A stretch of DNA of 64,000 bases from Ornithinimicrobium faecis (GCF_023923225.1 NZ_CP099489.1:310001-374000), one strand, 5' to 3'. Shown: positions 22,174-31,428, numbered from the stretch's first letter. Program-made: numbers and translations. Notes: generated by a model not told the origin, from the letters alone.

Positions 22174-24186
22174 GTGACGACAGATCAGGCTTCGCCCGCC
22201 GCCGCTCCTCCGAGACCGCAGCTCGGTCGCGTCCTCGTGGGCCCCGCGGTCGTCATGCTGGTGGCCGCGGTCCTGGTCGCCGTCGTCGCCGGTGCGATGT
22301 CCGGTGCGCTTGCGCCGCTCCTGCTGGGGGACACCGGTCCCGTCGTGCGTTACGGCCAGGTGATCAACCGGGTCGTGCACGACCTGTCCAGCGCCCTGAC
22401 GATCGGCCTGCTCCTGGTGGCAGCCTTCCTCACACCCGAGTCACGCGGGACCGCACGCCGGTCCACGGCAGCCGTCGCCGCGGCATACTGCGCCGGTGCC
22501 TGGGCCCTGACCTGCCTGGTCGGGCTCGCCCTCACCTTCTCCCAGTCCTCCGGCCTGCTGCTGACTGACCCGGCCTTCTTCACCGAGCTGCGCAGCACGG
22601 CCTGGCCCCTGGAGATCACCCGGCTCATCGTCATCGAGCTGGCGATGGCCTTCGCCGCCTGCGTCCTGGCCGCCTGGGCACGCACCCGCGGACAGCTCGC
22701 CTGGGCCTTTGCCATCGCGCTGGCCACGCTGTGGCCGATCAGCTTCGGCGGGCACGGCAGCGGCCTGGTCGGGCACGAGCAGGGCATGACCGCCCTGCTC
22801 ATCCACCTGGTCGGCATCTCGCTGTGGGTCGGTGGCCTGCTCGCGATCGTGATCCTGCGCCCGGTGCTCGGCAATGCCGTCCAGATCACGCTCGAGCGCT
22901 ATTCACCAATCGCCCTCGCCTGTTATGTCGCGGTCGGCGGCTCCGGTGTGCTGTTTGCCCTCCTGCAGGCCGACAACCTGGCCGACCTCGTGACGCCCTA
23001 CTGGATGTTGCTGTGGCTCAAGGTGGTTGCGCTGCTCGTGCTGGGGATGTTCGGCTACAACCAGCGCCGACTGCTGCTGGAGCGTGGCGCCACCAAACCA
23101 GGGGTCTTCGCCCGTCTCGCACTCACCGAGCTCGGCGTCATGGCCGTCGCACTCGGGCTGGGCGTGGCGCTGTCTCGCACCCCGCCCCCGGTCATCGAGG
23201 ACCTCACCGGTGTCGACCCGGCCCTGAACCTCACCGGCTTCCCCACGCCCGAGCCGTTCACCGCCGCCAAGCTGCTGACCGCGTGGGAGCCGATGTGGAT
23301 GTTCCTGTTGCCTGCGCTGGCACTGATCGGCCTCTATATCGCCGGGGTCCGCAGGCTGCGCCGCCGCGGTGACGCCTGGCCGGTCGGGCGCACCGTGCTG
23401 TGGGTGATCGGCTGGGTGATCTTCATCTATGCCACCTCCGGGGCCCCGGGGATGTATGGCAAGGTCCAGTTCAGCCTGCACATGGTGATGCACATGGCGC
23501 TGATGATGGCCGTGCCGATCTTCCTGGTCCCCGCCGCGCCGATCACCCTCGCGCTGCGGGCGATCAGGTCGCGCACCGACAAGACGCTCGGCCCGCGCGA
23601 GATCATCCTGGCGATCGTGCACTCGCGGTGGGCAGCCTTCTTTGTCCAGCCCGTGGTTGCGGCGGTGATCTTCTTCGGCTCCCTGATCGCCTTCTATTAC
23701 ACGGCCTGGTTCGAGTGGTCGCTGAGCACCCACTCCGGGCACGTGGTGATGGTGGTGCACTTCTTCCTCAGCGGCTATGCCTTCGTGTGGGCCCTGGCCG
23801 GCACCGACCCCGGGCCGCCCAAGTGGCCCGCACCGATGCGGCTGATGGTCCTGATCGGCACGCTGGCCGCTCACGCCTTCTTTGGTCTGGCCCTGATGTC
23901 GGGCAACTGGCTGCTGGCGCCCGAGTTCTTCAAGACCGTTGACCTGCCGTGGGTGCCGGACCTGCTGGCTGACCAGCAGTTGGCGGGCATGATCGCGTGG
24001 GGCATCGGTGAGCTGCCGACGGTGGTCCTGGCGATGATGGTGACCTACGACTGGCTGCGCAGCGACACCCGCGACGCCAAGCGGCTCGATCGCAAGGCCG
24101 ACCGGGACGGCGATGCCGACCTCGCGGCATACAACGAGCATCTCGCCCACCTGGCCGAGCACGGCCGCGACACCCGACCGCGCTAG
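22174..24186 (+). CDS. Fused CopD copper-transport domain and CtaG-type cytochrome c oxidase assembly protein
   Basis: A 670-residue polytopic membrane protein. The N-terminal half (about 20-330) is a CopD copper-resistance domain, with YGQVINRVVHDLSSALTIGL and HGSGLVGHEQGMTALLIHLVGISLWVGGL, whose His residues are likely copper ligands. The C-terminal half (about 340-640) is a caa3-type CtaG domain with GMYGKVQFSLHMVMHMALMM, STHSGHVVMVVHFFLSGY and LPTVVLAMMVTYDWLRSD. Such fusions are common in actinobacteria and are linked with copper delivery to cytochrome c oxidase. GTG 22174 follows a -10 element. The following amidase gene starts 19 bp after the stop. Confidence 0.92.
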   Translation: MTTDQASPAAAPPRPQLGRVLVGPAVVMLVAAVLVAVVAGAMSGALAPLLLGDTGPVVRYGQVINRVVHDLSSALTIGLLLVAAFLTPESRGTARRSTAAVAAAYCAGAWALTCLVGLALTFSQSSGLLLTDPAFFTELRSTAWPLEITRLIVIELAMAFAACVLAAWARTRGQLAWAFAIALATLWPISFGGHGSGLVGHEQGMTALLIHLVGISLWVGGLLAIVILRPVLGNAVQITLERYSPIALACYVAVGGSGVLFALLQADNLADLVTPYWMLLWLKVVALLVLGMFGYNQRRLLLERGATKPGVFARLALTELGVMAVALGLGVALSRTPPPVIEDLTGVDPALNLTGFPTPEPFTAAKLLTAWEPMWMFLLPALALIGLYIAGVRRLRRRGDAWPVGRTVLWVIGWVIFIYATSGAPGMYGKVQFSLHMVMHMALMMAVPIFLVPAAPITLALRAIRSRTDKTLGPREIILAIVHSRWAAFFVQPVVAAVIFFGSLIAFYYTAWFEWSLSTHSGHVVMVVHFFLSGYAFVWALAGTDPGPPKWPAPMRLMVLIGTLAAHAFFGLALMSGNWLLAPEFFKTVDLPWVPDLLADQQLAGMIAWGIGELPTVVLAMMVTYDWLRSDTRDAKRLDRKADRDGDADLAAYNEHLAHLAEHGRDTRPR

Positions 24187-24205
24187 CGGAGACCAAGGAG
24201 ACATC

Positions 24206-25024
24206 GTGCGCATCGCCCTGATCCAGTTGGAGTATGCCGACGGAGAGTCGGTCGTCGACCGCACGTCCCGCGTCGTGGAGTTGGTGCGGGCCCAGGCGGG
24301 GCACGACCTGGTGGTGCTGCCCGAGCTGTGGAGCGCCGGTGGCTTCGACTATCGAGCCTGGCCGGAGCGGACCCAGACCGTGGACGGGCCGGTCGTCGCG
24401 GCGGTCGCGCAGGCTGCCCGGGAGATCGGTGCCGTCGTGCACGCCGGCTCGATCGCCGAGGCCCCGGTGGATGAGCCGGGTCCGGAGGGGCGCGGGCTGT
24501 GGAACACGTCGGTGCTGCTCGACCCTGCCGGCGAGCGGGTCGCGCGCTATCGCAAGGTGCACCGCTTCGGCTTCGGCAACGGCGAGCCGCGGCTGATGGA
24601 GGCCGGTGAGGACGTCGTCGTGCTGGACCTGCCCGCGCCTGCGGATGGTCTCCGGGCGGGACTGTCGACCTGCTATGACCTGCGCTTTCCCGAGCTCTAT
24701 CGTGCCCAGGTCGACCAGGGAGCCGAGCTGTTCGTGATCCCGGCGGCCTGGCCCGCCGCCCGGGTCGAGGCATGGCGCCTGCTGTTGCGGGCCCGCGCGA
24801 TCGAGGACCAGTGCTTCGTGCTCGGCTGCAACACCGCGGGCACGCACGCGCGCACGCAGATGGGCGGCCGCAGCGCGGTGATCGACCCGCGCGGCGAGGT
24901 GCTGGCCGAGGCGGGCACCGGCCAGGAGGTGCTCTCGGTGGAGATCGACCCTGCGCTCGTGGCCGACTTCCGCGAGCAGTTCCCCGTCCTCGCCGACCGC
25001 CGCCTGCCCCCCGCAAAAAGATAA
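24206..25024 (+). CDS. Nitrilase-superfamily carbon-nitrogen hydrolase
   Basis: A 272-residue cytosolic amidase of the carbon-nitrogen hydrolase superfamily. The catalytic triad is present: Glu40 in VVLPELW, Lys117 in RYRKVHRF and the nucleophile Cys156 in LSTCYDLRFPELYR. The family cleaves non-peptide C-N bonds such as omega-amides. GTG 24206 has AAGGAG five bases upstream. The physiological substrate is not evident; deaminated glutathione amidase-like or omega-amidase roles are possible. The stop codon lies inside the first unit of a family 2 repeat. Confidence 0.9.
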   Translation: MRIALIQLEYADGESVVDRTSRVVELVRAQAGHDLVVLPELWSAGGFDYRAWPERTQTVDGPVVAAVAQAAREIGAVVHAGSIAEAPVDEPGPEGRGLWNTSVLLDPAGERVARYRKVHRFGFGNGEPRLMEAGEDVVVLDLPAPADGLRAGLSTCYDLRFPELYRAQVDQGAELFVIPAAWPAARVEAWRLLLRARAIEDQCFVLGCNTAGTHARTQMGGRSAVIDPRGEVLAEAGTGQEVLSVEIDPALVADFREQFPVLADRRLPPAKR

Positions 25025-25075
25025 AGGTCTCGCACGCCCTGCCCGCAAAAAGATAGAGGTTTCGTACGCCCCCGC
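25014..25075. repeat. Family 2 tandem repeat in inverted orientation, two units 32 bp apart
   Basis: AAAAAGATAAAGGTCTCG (about 25015-25032) and AAAAAGATAGAGGTTTCG (about 25047-25064) are 32 bp apart and are reverse complements of the family 2 core at 21.2 and 29.5 kb. The second is followed by TAC, completing the palindromic GTAC edge. The array begins over the stop codon of the nitrilase gene and lies in a convergent gap. Confidence 0.85.
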
Positions 25076-25119
25076 AGGGCGCGAAGCGCGGAATCGTGTC
25101 CGCCGGACGTGACCGCCGG

Positions 25120-25890
25120 TCAGCGATCCTCGTGGACGACGCGGAGCTCCTGCCAGGCCTCGAGCAGGGAGGGGCCGTACCAGGTGAGCAGCCTGCCGCT
25201 GATCAACCGGGTGGGGGTCGTGAAGGCCTCCGGGCCGTCTGCGGTCGTGAACTCGTAGGGCTCGTCAGGCAACAGCATCAGGTCAGCGCCCGCCGTGTCC
25301 AGGTCCTCCAGATCGACGTGCGGATAACGCTGTTCGTGATCGGCATAGACATTGCGCAGGCCGGCCCGGGCCAGCAGGTCGGTCGTGAAGGTGCGGGAGC
25401 CGACCGCCATCCACGGGTCCCGCCAGATCGGCACCGCCACGCTCGCCCGCACCGGCGGCAGATCCGGTGTGCCCCACGCCTGCTCGCCCTGGGGCAGCCA
25501 CAGCGGGGCGCCCCACGCCAGCACCTCGGTGAACAGCCGGCGCATCGCAGCCAGAGCCTGCGGCACCGACTCAATCACGCACACCCAGACGGGGACGCCG
25601 GCCTCGCGCAGGCGCCGCACGTCGAGCTCTCGGTTCTCCTCCTGGACCACGACGACCAGCTCCGGCTCCAGCGCGGCGATGGCCGCACGGTCCGGGTTCT
25701 TGGTGCCGCGCACACGCGGGACGTCGAGGTCCCTCGGATGGGTGCACCAGTCGGTCGCGCCGACCAGCGCCTCAGCCCGGGTGGCGGCGATGGCCTCGGT
25801 CAGCGACGGGACCAGGGAGACAACTCGCCGCACCGGACCGTCCGGCAACTCAACCTGGTGCCCAAGGTCGTCGGTGAGGATGCGCGGCAT
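25120..25890 (-). CDS. Helical-backbone metal receptor / cobalamin-binding (BtuF-like) protein
   Basis: A 256-residue protein with the BtuF/TroA fold. Visible are RVVSLVPSLTEAIAA at about 21-35, GATDWCTHP, NPDRAAIAALEPELVVV and YADHEQRYPHVDLEDLDTAGADLMLLPDEPYEF. No signal peptide or lipobox can be found from ATG 25890, so unlike true transporter receptors it appears cytosolic, as in many actinobacterial relatives. The frame is open to 25968 but without a better start. It could carry cobalamin or a metal chelate. No ABC transporter genes are adjacent. Confidence 0.78.
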   Translation of the reverse strand: MPRILTDDLGHQVELPDGPVRRVVSLVPSLTEAIAATRAEALVGATDWCTHPRDLDVPRVRGTKNPDRAAIAALEPELVVVVQEENRELDVRRLREAGVPVWVCVIESVPQALAAMRRLFTEVLAWGAPLWLPQGEQAWGTPDLPPVRASVAVPIWRDPWMAVGSRTFTTDLLARAGLRNVYADHEQRYPHVDLEDLDTAGADLMLLPDEPYEFTTADGPEAFTTPTRLISGRLLTWYGPSLLEAWQELRVVHEDR

Positions 25891-25960
25891 ACCCGCCACG
25901 CTAGTCAATGTCTCTCGGCAGGCCCGATCAAGCCACGCCTTCCCCTCAGGCCTCGTCCCC

Positions 25961-26611
25961 TCAGGCACCGGCCTGGTCGTCCGCCAGGCGCACCTCGAGC
26001 TGATCGAGGATCAGGCCCAGGCCATAGGAGAACTCATTGCCGAAGTCGTAGTTCTGGCCGACGACGAGCTCGGTCAGCAGCCGAGCCATGTGCGGATAGT
26101 CCTCGGTGGGCAGGGCCAGTTCCTCGGTGAAGGACTCCGCGTCGCCGGGGCGAAACGGCAACTGCAGCTCGGTGAGGACGAAGCCGAAGACATAGGAGTC
26201 GACGGCGGAGTAGGCATGGGCGGCCAGCGCCATGGAGAACCCGTCGGCCAGCAGGCAGCCAAGGACCTGGTCGTGATGGCGCAGCAGCGCGTGGCCCGGC
26301 GTGGCCCGCGAATCGATCAGGGAGATCGCCCACGGGTGCCGGGAGTAGACGGCCCGGGCCGAGTCACACAGCCCGGTCAACGCCCGACGCCACGGTGTGC
26401 CGATCTCGGGGAGGTCCACCTGGGTGACGACCCAGTCGGCCAGCCGGTCGAGCAGCGCCTGCTTGCTCGGGACGTGGTGATAGAGCGACATCGCCTCGAC
26501 GTCGAGTTGCCGCCCCACGCTGCGCATGCTCACGGCGGTCAGCCCGCCCTCGTCGGCCACCTGGGCGGCTGCCTCAATGATGCGCTCAGGGCTCAGGGCG
26601 GGGCGCTGCAC
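25961..26611 (-). CDS. TetR-family transcriptional regulator
   Basis: A 216-residue repressor. The N-terminal TetR helix-turn-helix is VSMRSVGRQLDVEAMSLYHHVPSKQALLDRLAD (about 27-59). The C-terminal ligand domain (about 80-210) is of the TetR_C_1 type, with PWAISLIDSRATPGHALLRHHDQVLG. It is transcribed away from the oxidoreductase gene at 26700. The gap holds two copies of CTTAC-N4-GTAAG, likely its operators. The ligand is unknown; the pair resembles TetR-controlled quinone or aldehyde stress genes. Confidence 0.9.
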   Translation of the reverse strand: MQRPALSPERIIEAAAQVADEGGLTAVSMRSVGRQLDVEAMSLYHHVPSKQALLDRLADWVVTQVDLPEIGTPWRRALTGLCDSARAVYSRHPWAISLIDSRATPGHALLRHHDQVLGCLLADGFSMALAAHAYSAVDSYVFGFVLTELQLPFRPGDAESFTEELALPTEDYPHMARLLTELVVGQNYDFGNEFSYGLGLILDQLEVRLADDQAGA

Positions 26612-26640
26612 TGCTGTGTGACCTCCTGGGTCTTGCGTTT

Positions 26641-26654
26641 CTTACTGGTGTAAG
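26641..26654. promoter_or_regulatory. TetR operator site 1: CTTAC-N4-GTAAG
   Basis: CTTACTGGTGTAAG is a perfect 5 bp dyad with a 4 bp centre, 30 bp upstream of the tetR start codon. A second identical arrangement lies 37 bp away at 26678. Confidence 0.7.
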
Positions 26655-26677
26655 GCTACCGTAACAGCATCCCAATT

Positions 26678-26691
26678 CTTACGCCTGTAAG
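26678..26691. promoter_or_regulatory. TetR operator site 2: CTTAC-N4-GTAAG
   Basis: CTTACGCCTGTAAG repeats the site 1 dyad. Its right arm forms part of the AAGGAA ribosome site of the oxidoreductase gene, so binding would block its expression directly. Confidence 0.7.
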
Positions 26692-26699
26692 GAAGTCCC

Positions 26700-27647
26700 G
26701 TGAGAGCAGCAGTCCTTGACCGCTATGGCCCACCGTCCGTCGTCAGGGTCCAGGAGGTGGCAGACCCACAGCCCTCCGAGGGTGAGGTCGTCCTTGACGT
26801 CGCTGCCGTGGCCGTCACCGCCGCGGACGCCCGGATGCGCGGCGCCAACTTCCCCCGCGGGTTCGGGCCCTTCGCGCGCCTCGGCATCGGCGTGCTCCGA
26901 CCGCGCAAACGGGTCCTCGGGGCGAGTTGCTCCGGGGTGGTGCGTGCCGTCGGTGCGGGGGTCAGCGGGCTCGCGGTGGGTGACGAGGTGTGCGGGCAGC
27001 TCGACGCCGGGATGGGCGCCCACGCTGAGCAGGTGCTGGCCACGGCCACGACCCTGGTGCCCAAGCCGGCGGAGGTCTCGCACGAGGACGCCGCTGGGCT
27101 GCTCTTCGGCGGCACCACCGCGCTGGGATACCTGCGGGACAAGGGCCAGGTGCAACCCGGCCACCGTGTGCTGGTCGTGGGGGCGTCGGGCGCCGTCGGG
27201 ACGATGGCCGTGCAGATCGCCCAGATCCTCGGCGCGCACGTCACCGGAGTTTGCAGCACGCCCAACGTGGAGGTCGTCAAGCGGTTGGGTGCTGATGAGG
27301 TCATCGACTATCGGAAGACGCCGCCGGAGCATCTGACGGGGAGCTATGACCTGGTCATCGACACCGTCGGGGCGCTCAGCATCGCCACCGGACGTCGCCT
27401 GCTCAGTGACACCGGCGTGCTGCAACTCGTCGCCGCCGACCTGTGGCAGATGCTTGCTGCCCGCGGGCGCGTGCAGGCCGGCATGGTGACGGGCAAGCCC
27501 GACGACGTGCGTCAACTGCTGCAGTGGGCGGCTGCTGGGGACCTGGTGTCGGTCACCGACCGGGTGCTCCCGCTGGATCAGATCGTGCAGGCTCACGAGG
27601 TCGTCGACTCCGGTCGCAAGGTGGGCAACATCATCATCACGCCGTGA
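26700..27647 (+). CDS. Zinc-independent NAD(P)H quinone oxidoreductase-type medium-chain dehydrogenase
   Basis: A 315-residue member of the quinone oxidoreductase branch of the MDR superfamily. The N-terminal GroES-like domain lacks the cysteine-histidine set for zinc. The Rossmann motif is VVGASGAVGTMAVQIAQILGAHVTGVCST (about 160-188), and GADEVIDYRK follows. These enzymes reduce quinones or enones with NADPH. GTG 26700 has AAGGAA six bases upstream, and this site overlaps a putative TetR operator. Control by the divergent TetR is therefore likely. Substrate unknown. Confidence 0.88.
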   Translation: MRAAVLDRYGPPSVVRVQEVADPQPSEGEVVLDVAAVAVTAADARMRGANFPRGFGPFARLGIGVLRPRKRVLGASCSGVVRAVGAGVSGLAVGDEVCGQLDAGMGAHAEQVLATATTLVPKPAEVSHEDAAGLLFGGTTALGYLRDKGQVQPGHRVLVVGASGAVGTMAVQIAQILGAHVTGVCSTPNVEVVKRLGADEVIDYRKTPPEHLTGSYDLVIDTVGALSIATGRRLLSDTGVLQLVAADLWQMLAARGRVQAGMVTGKPDDVRQLLQWAAAGDLVSVTDRVLPLDQIVQAHEVVDSGRKVGNIIITP

Positions 27648-27675
27648 GGGTCCGTGCCCTGCACCACCGCGCCCC

Positions 27676-27681
27676 TATGCT
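27676..27681 (+). promoter_or_regulatory. -10 hexamer TATGCT for the FAD-binding protein gene
   Basis: TATGCT ends 6 nt before GTG 27688, without a Shine-Dalgarno sequence. This suggests a separate leaderless promoter only 40 bp after the oxidoreductase stop. Confidence 0.4.
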
Positions 27682-27687
27682 GACCCG

Positions 27688-29319
27688 GTGGCCAACGAGG
27701 GGACGCCCAAGCCGTGCCGGATCGCCGTGGTGGGCAACGGCCCCCGCGCTCTGTGGGCGTTGGAGCGCCTGCTCGAGCACCTGCGCGCCAACCCGACTCG
27801 TCCTCACCTGCGGGTCGACGTCTTCGGCCCTGGCGAGCTCGGGGCCGGCACGACCTACGACCCGGAGCAGCCGGAGTTCCTGCGCCTGAACCTGCCCGCG
27901 GACCAGGTGGACGTCTGGTCGCAGGCCGGGCACCGCGGACCCTCGATGGTGCAGTGGCGCGGGCCCTCGGATGAGCCGGGCGAGCTCGGTGTCTATTCCT
28001 CACGAGCGAGCACCGGGCGTTATCTCCGCGAGCAAGCCGCAACGGTGATGACCGAGCTGGAGCCGCTGCTGGCGGCGCCGGTGGTCCATCACCGGCGCCG
28101 GGTGGAGCAGGTGACTCCGTATGCCGAGGGGCCGGCCGAGGCACAGACCGTCGCCACCGCAGGTGGCCGGGGAGGTCAGTGGCACGTGGACGGGGAGGGG
28201 CCGTTCGACGAGGTCCTCCTCACGCCCGGGCACGCGGCCGACTGGCCAGGTGCGCTACGGCATACCTGGGACCCGACCCTGGCACCACTGCACCCGGCAG
28301 TTTTCCCTGTCGAGCCCCTGCTGGCCCGTCCAGAGTTGCGCCCAGGGGCCACCGTTCTGGTGCGGGGCGCCGCGCTGACCGGCATCGACGCGGTGCTCGC
28401 CCTGACCCGTGGCCGGGGACTCGAGCTGGCCGACGCCGACCTGCGGATCATCCTGGCGAGCCGCAGCGGCCGCCTCATGATGCCCAAGACCCCGGCAGCA
28501 CTGGTCAAGGAGCTGCACGCCCGGGCGGGCGACACTGGTCCGTTCCGCGGGCGAGCCGTGGACCTGGTGCGGACGGGCCGCGGTGCCGAGCTGCCGACGG
28601 TGCTGTCCGACCTGAGCGCACACCTGCTCAGCGGGGCAGCATCGCTGCCTGCAGAGGAGGCAAGGGCACAGGTGCGCACGGTTCTTGAGGACCTGTCGGC
28701 AGGCCGAACTCCAGCAGGTCGGGTGGGGCAGTTGCGCGTTGGTGTTGCCATCGCTCGCGACGAGCGGCCTCCCGACGGTGTGTGGGCCGTCGGTCAGGCC
28801 TGGCGGGTGCTCCAGGGCGACCTCGCCCGCTGCCAGCAGGAGATCGACCCCGACGGTCCACTCCTGGGGTGGCCGGACTCTGCCCGGTGGACCGCCGAGC
28901 TCGAGCGCCTGGGTTACGGCCCCTCTCTCATGCACGCCGAGTTCCTCCTGGAGGCCATCGATGCCGGAGTTGTGGAGGTGCGTGCGGGTGACACGGCTGG
29001 CCTGGCCCGCGAGCTGCGCCCCGACCTGGTCATCGACGCGGTGCTGCCCCCGCCGGGCATCCGCGATCTGCCGGAGAATCACGTGCTCCGGCGCATGACC
29101 GACGAGGGCGTGCTGACACCAGCCCGCCACGGTCGAGGTGCCCGGGTGGGTCGTGCCGGAGAAGTGCTCGATGTGCAGGGCACGCCGGTGCCCGGACTGT
29201 CGTTGATCGGCCGCGCGACCGAGGACGTGGTCCTCGCCAACGACACGCTGCTGCGCGACATGCACCCAGCCGTGGACCTCTGGGCCCAACGGGTGCTGGG
29301 GCTCCTGCCGCCCCGCTAG
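27688..29319 (+). CDS. FAD/NAD(P)-binding protein (NAD_binding_9 type)
   Basis: A 543-residue flavoprotein-like protein. The N-terminus has a Rossmann motif IAVVGNGPRALWALERLL (12-29), followed by VDVFGPGELGAGTTYDPEQPEFLRLNLPADQVD, typical of the FAD-NAD(P)-binding family with acidic FAD contact. A second nucleotide segment is TVLVRGAALTGIDAVLALTRGRG (about 222-244). The C-terminus has PGLSLIGRATEDVVLANDTLLRD, the closing FAD contact. Members are related to lysine N-hydroxylase-like proteins but have no settled role. GTG 27688 was chosen from the -10 element. Confidence 0.82.
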   Translation: MANEGTPKPCRIAVVGNGPRALWALERLLEHLRANPTRPHLRVDVFGPGELGAGTTYDPEQPEFLRLNLPADQVDVWSQAGHRGPSMVQWRGPSDEPGELGVYSSRASTGRYLREQAATVMTELEPLLAAPVVHHRRRVEQVTPYAEGPAEAQTVATAGGRGGQWHVDGEGPFDEVLLTPGHAADWPGALRHTWDPTLAPLHPAVFPVEPLLARPELRPGATVLVRGAALTGIDAVLALTRGRGLELADADLRIILASRSGRLMMPKTPAALVKELHARAGDTGPFRGRAVDLVRTGRGAELPTVLSDLSAHLLSGAASLPAEEARAQVRTVLEDLSAGRTPAGRVGQLRVGVAIARDERPPDGVWAVGQAWRVLQGDLARCQQEIDPDGPLLGWPDSARWTAELERLGYGPSLMHAEFLLEAIDAGVVEVRAGDTAGLARELRPDLVIDAVLPPPGIRDLPENHVLRRMTDEGVLTPARHGRGARVGRAGEVLDVQGTPVPGLSLIGRATEDVVLANDTLLRDMHPAVDLWAQRVLGLLPPR

Positions 29320-29356
29320 CCCGCCCCGGCTCCGGAGCCAGGAAAGGGCGCCGCGG

Positions 29357-29415
29357 GCGTGCATTCGAACAGGCGACGTCAATCGTCGCTTTGCGTCACT
29401 GCAGGTCACAGCGTC
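29357..29415 (-). repeat. Dispersed repeat, copy 2 (inverted partner of 7411-7469)
   Basis: On the minus strand it reads GACGCTGTGACCTGCAGTGA and ends CGAATGCACGC, matching 7411-7469 end to end over 59 bp at roughly 70% identity. It lies between the FAD protein gene and a family 2 array in the 258 bp gap 29320-29577. Confidence 0.6.
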
Positions 29416-29459
29416 GTCCACCTCGAACGCCCGCGACGTCGCCGGTCTGGGTGCACGCG

Positions 29460-29577
29460 GGCGAGACCTCTACGAAGCTGCGGGGCGGCCGTACGAGACC
29501 TCTACGAAGTTGCGGGGCGGCCGTACGAAACCTCTACGAAGTTGCGGGTGACCGTACGAGACCTCTATCAAAAATGG
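29460..29577. repeat. Family 2 tandem array, four units
   Basis: Core CGARACCTCTA occurs at 29462, 29494, 29526 and 29557, spaced 32, 32 and 31 bp. A complete unit is GTACGAGACCTCTACGAA followed by GTTGCGGGGCGGCC. The last unit runs directly into the stop codon of the leftward acyl-CoA dehydrogenase gene (TCA at 29578-29580). The array is in a convergent gap. Confidence 0.9.
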
Positions 29578-31428
29578 TCAGAAGGCGGACTCGGGCAGCT
29601 CCATGATCGAGTCGTCCACGTGCGTGATGATGCCGCGGTCGGAGTGCACCCGCGGCAGGATGTCGCGGGCGAAGAACCGAGCAGCAGCCACCTTGCCGAG
29701 ATAGAAGTCCCGGTCAGCGCCAGCCGCGCCGGCATCGAGCGCGGCCTGGGCCACCTCGGCCTGACGCAGCAGCAGCCAGGCGATCACGACGTCACCGGCA
29801 GCGAGCAGGAAGCGGGTGGTCGACAGGCCGACTGAATAGACCGCCTCGGGCGAGCCGCCGTTGCGCGGGTCGGAGGCCATGACGCGCCCGACCATGAACT
29901 CGACCATCCCCTGGATGTCCTCCAGGGCGCGACCCAGCAGACCGCGCTCGGTGGCCAGGAAGTCGTCGGCGCCGCCGCCCTTGACCAGCTCCATCATCTG
30001 TGCGGCCAGGTGGCCGAGGGCCTGGCCCTGGTCTCGGACGATCTTGCGGAAGAAGAAGTCCTGGCCCTGGATCGCGGTGGTGCCCTCATACAGGCTGTCG
30101 ATCTTGGCGTCACGGATGTATTGCTCGATCGGATAGTCCTGCAGGAAGCCGGAGCCCCCAAAGGTCTGCAGCGACTCGGTGCCCAGCAGCACCCAGGCCC
30201 GCTCCGAGCCACAGCCCTTGACCAGCGGCAGCAGCAGGTCGTTCAACTTGGCCGCCATCTGGGACTCCTCGCTCGGGGTGTCCCCGGCGATCATCACCGT
30301 GTCTTGCTGCGCCGCCGTGAACAGCATCAGCGCCCGCAACCCCTCGGCATACGACTTTTGCAGCATCAGGCTGCGCCGCACGTCCGGGTGGTGGGTGATG
30401 GTCACGCGCGGTGCGCTCTTGTCAGCCATCTGCGTCATGTCCGCGCCCTGCACGCGCTCCTTGGCATACTCCAGCGCGTTGAGATAGCCGGTCGACAGGG
30501 TCGCAATTGCCTTGGTGCCCACCAGCATCCGGGCATATTCGATGATGTGGAACATCTGGCGGATGCCGTCATGCGAGTCGCCGAGCAGGGTGCCGACGGC
30601 CGGGTTGTCCGGGTCCTCGCCGAAGCGCAGCTCGCAGGTCGTGGAGACCTTCAGGCCCATCTTGTGCTCGATGTTGGCGACCTGGACGCCGTTGCGCTCG
30701 CCAAGCTCGCCGTCCTCACCGATGTGGAACTTCGGGACGATGAACAGCGACAGGCCCTTGGTGCCCGGGCCGGCGCCCTCGGGGCGGGCCAGCACGAAGT
30801 GGATCACGTTGTCATAGAAGGGCGCCTCGCCGGAGGTGATGAAGCGCTTCACACCGCTGATGTGCCAGGTGCCGTCCTCCGCCTGGACCGCCTTGGCGCG
30901 GCCAGCCCCCACGTCGGAGCCGGCGTCCGGCTCGGTGAGCACCATCGTGGCGCCCCAGTGGTTGTCGATCATCTGCTGGGCGAGGTGCTGCTGCGCCTCG
31001 TTGCCGAGGGAGCGCAGCACCTCGGCGAAGGTGTAGCCCGCGGAGAACATCTTCACGGCCGGGTTCGCACCGAGCGCCATCTCCGAGACGGCCCAGGTCA
31101 GCGACGCGGGACCGCGGGTGCCACCGAGCTCCTCGCTGACCTCCAGGCGCCACCACTCGGCGTCGCGCCAGGCCAGGAAGGACGTGATGAAGGACTCGGG
31201 CAGCGTGACCTCACCGGTCTCCGGGTCGAAGGTCGGCGGCGTGCGATCGGACTCCAACAGGCTCTCGCCGAGCTCGTTCTCGGCGAGCGTGGACACCTGC
31301 TTGAGGATGTCGCGCGCGGTCTCCTCGTCGAAGTCGCCGAAGGCACCCTTGCCGAGCACCTCCTGGCGGCGCAGCACCTCGAAGAGGTTGAACTCCAGGT
31401 CGCGAACGTTGCTCTTGTAGTGGCTCAT
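29578..31428 (-). CDS. Acyl-CoA dehydrogenase, FadE5-like
   Basis: A 616-residue FAD-dependent acyl-CoA dehydrogenase, which introduces the 2,3-double bond in fatty acyl-CoA oxidation. The N-terminus [18 protein letters not shown] is typical of the long actinobacterial group that includes FadE5. Further motifs are [51 protein letters not shown] and the catalytic-Glu segment [18 protein letters not shown] near 440. An extra C-terminal domain (about 465-616) fits the family. ATG 31428 follows GAGGA closely; the frame is open to 31452. Two dyads in the upstream region suggest repressor control. Confidence 0.92.
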   Translation of the reverse strand: MSHYKSNVRDLEFNLFEVLRRQEVLGKGAFGDFDEETARDILKQVSTLAENELGESLLESDRTPPTFDPETGEVTLPESFITSFLAWRDAEWWRLEVSEELGGTRGPASLTWAVSEMALGANPAVKMFSAGYTFAEVLRSLGNEAQQHLAQQMIDNHWGATMVLTEPDAGSDVGAGRAKAVQAEDGTWHISGVKRFITSGEAPFYDNVIHFVLARPEGAGPGTKGLSLFIVPKFHIGEDGELGERNGVQVANIEHKMGLKVSTTCELRFGEDPDNPAVGTLLGDSHDGIRQMFHIIEYARMLVGTKAIATLSTGYLNALEYAKERVQGADMTQMADKSAPRVTITHHPDVRRSLMLQKSYAEGLRALMLFTAAQQDTVMIAGDTPSEESQMAAKLNDLLLPLVKGCGSERAWVLLGTESLQTFGGSGFLQDYPIEQYIRDAKIDSLYEGTTAIQGQDFFFRKIVRDQGQALGHLAAQMMELVKGGGADDFLATERGLLGRALEDIQGMVEFMVGRVMASDPRNGGSPEAVYSVGLSTTRFLLAAGDVVIAWLLLRQAEVAQAALDAGAAGADRDFYLGKVAAARFFARDILPRVHSDRGIITHVDDSIMELPESAF

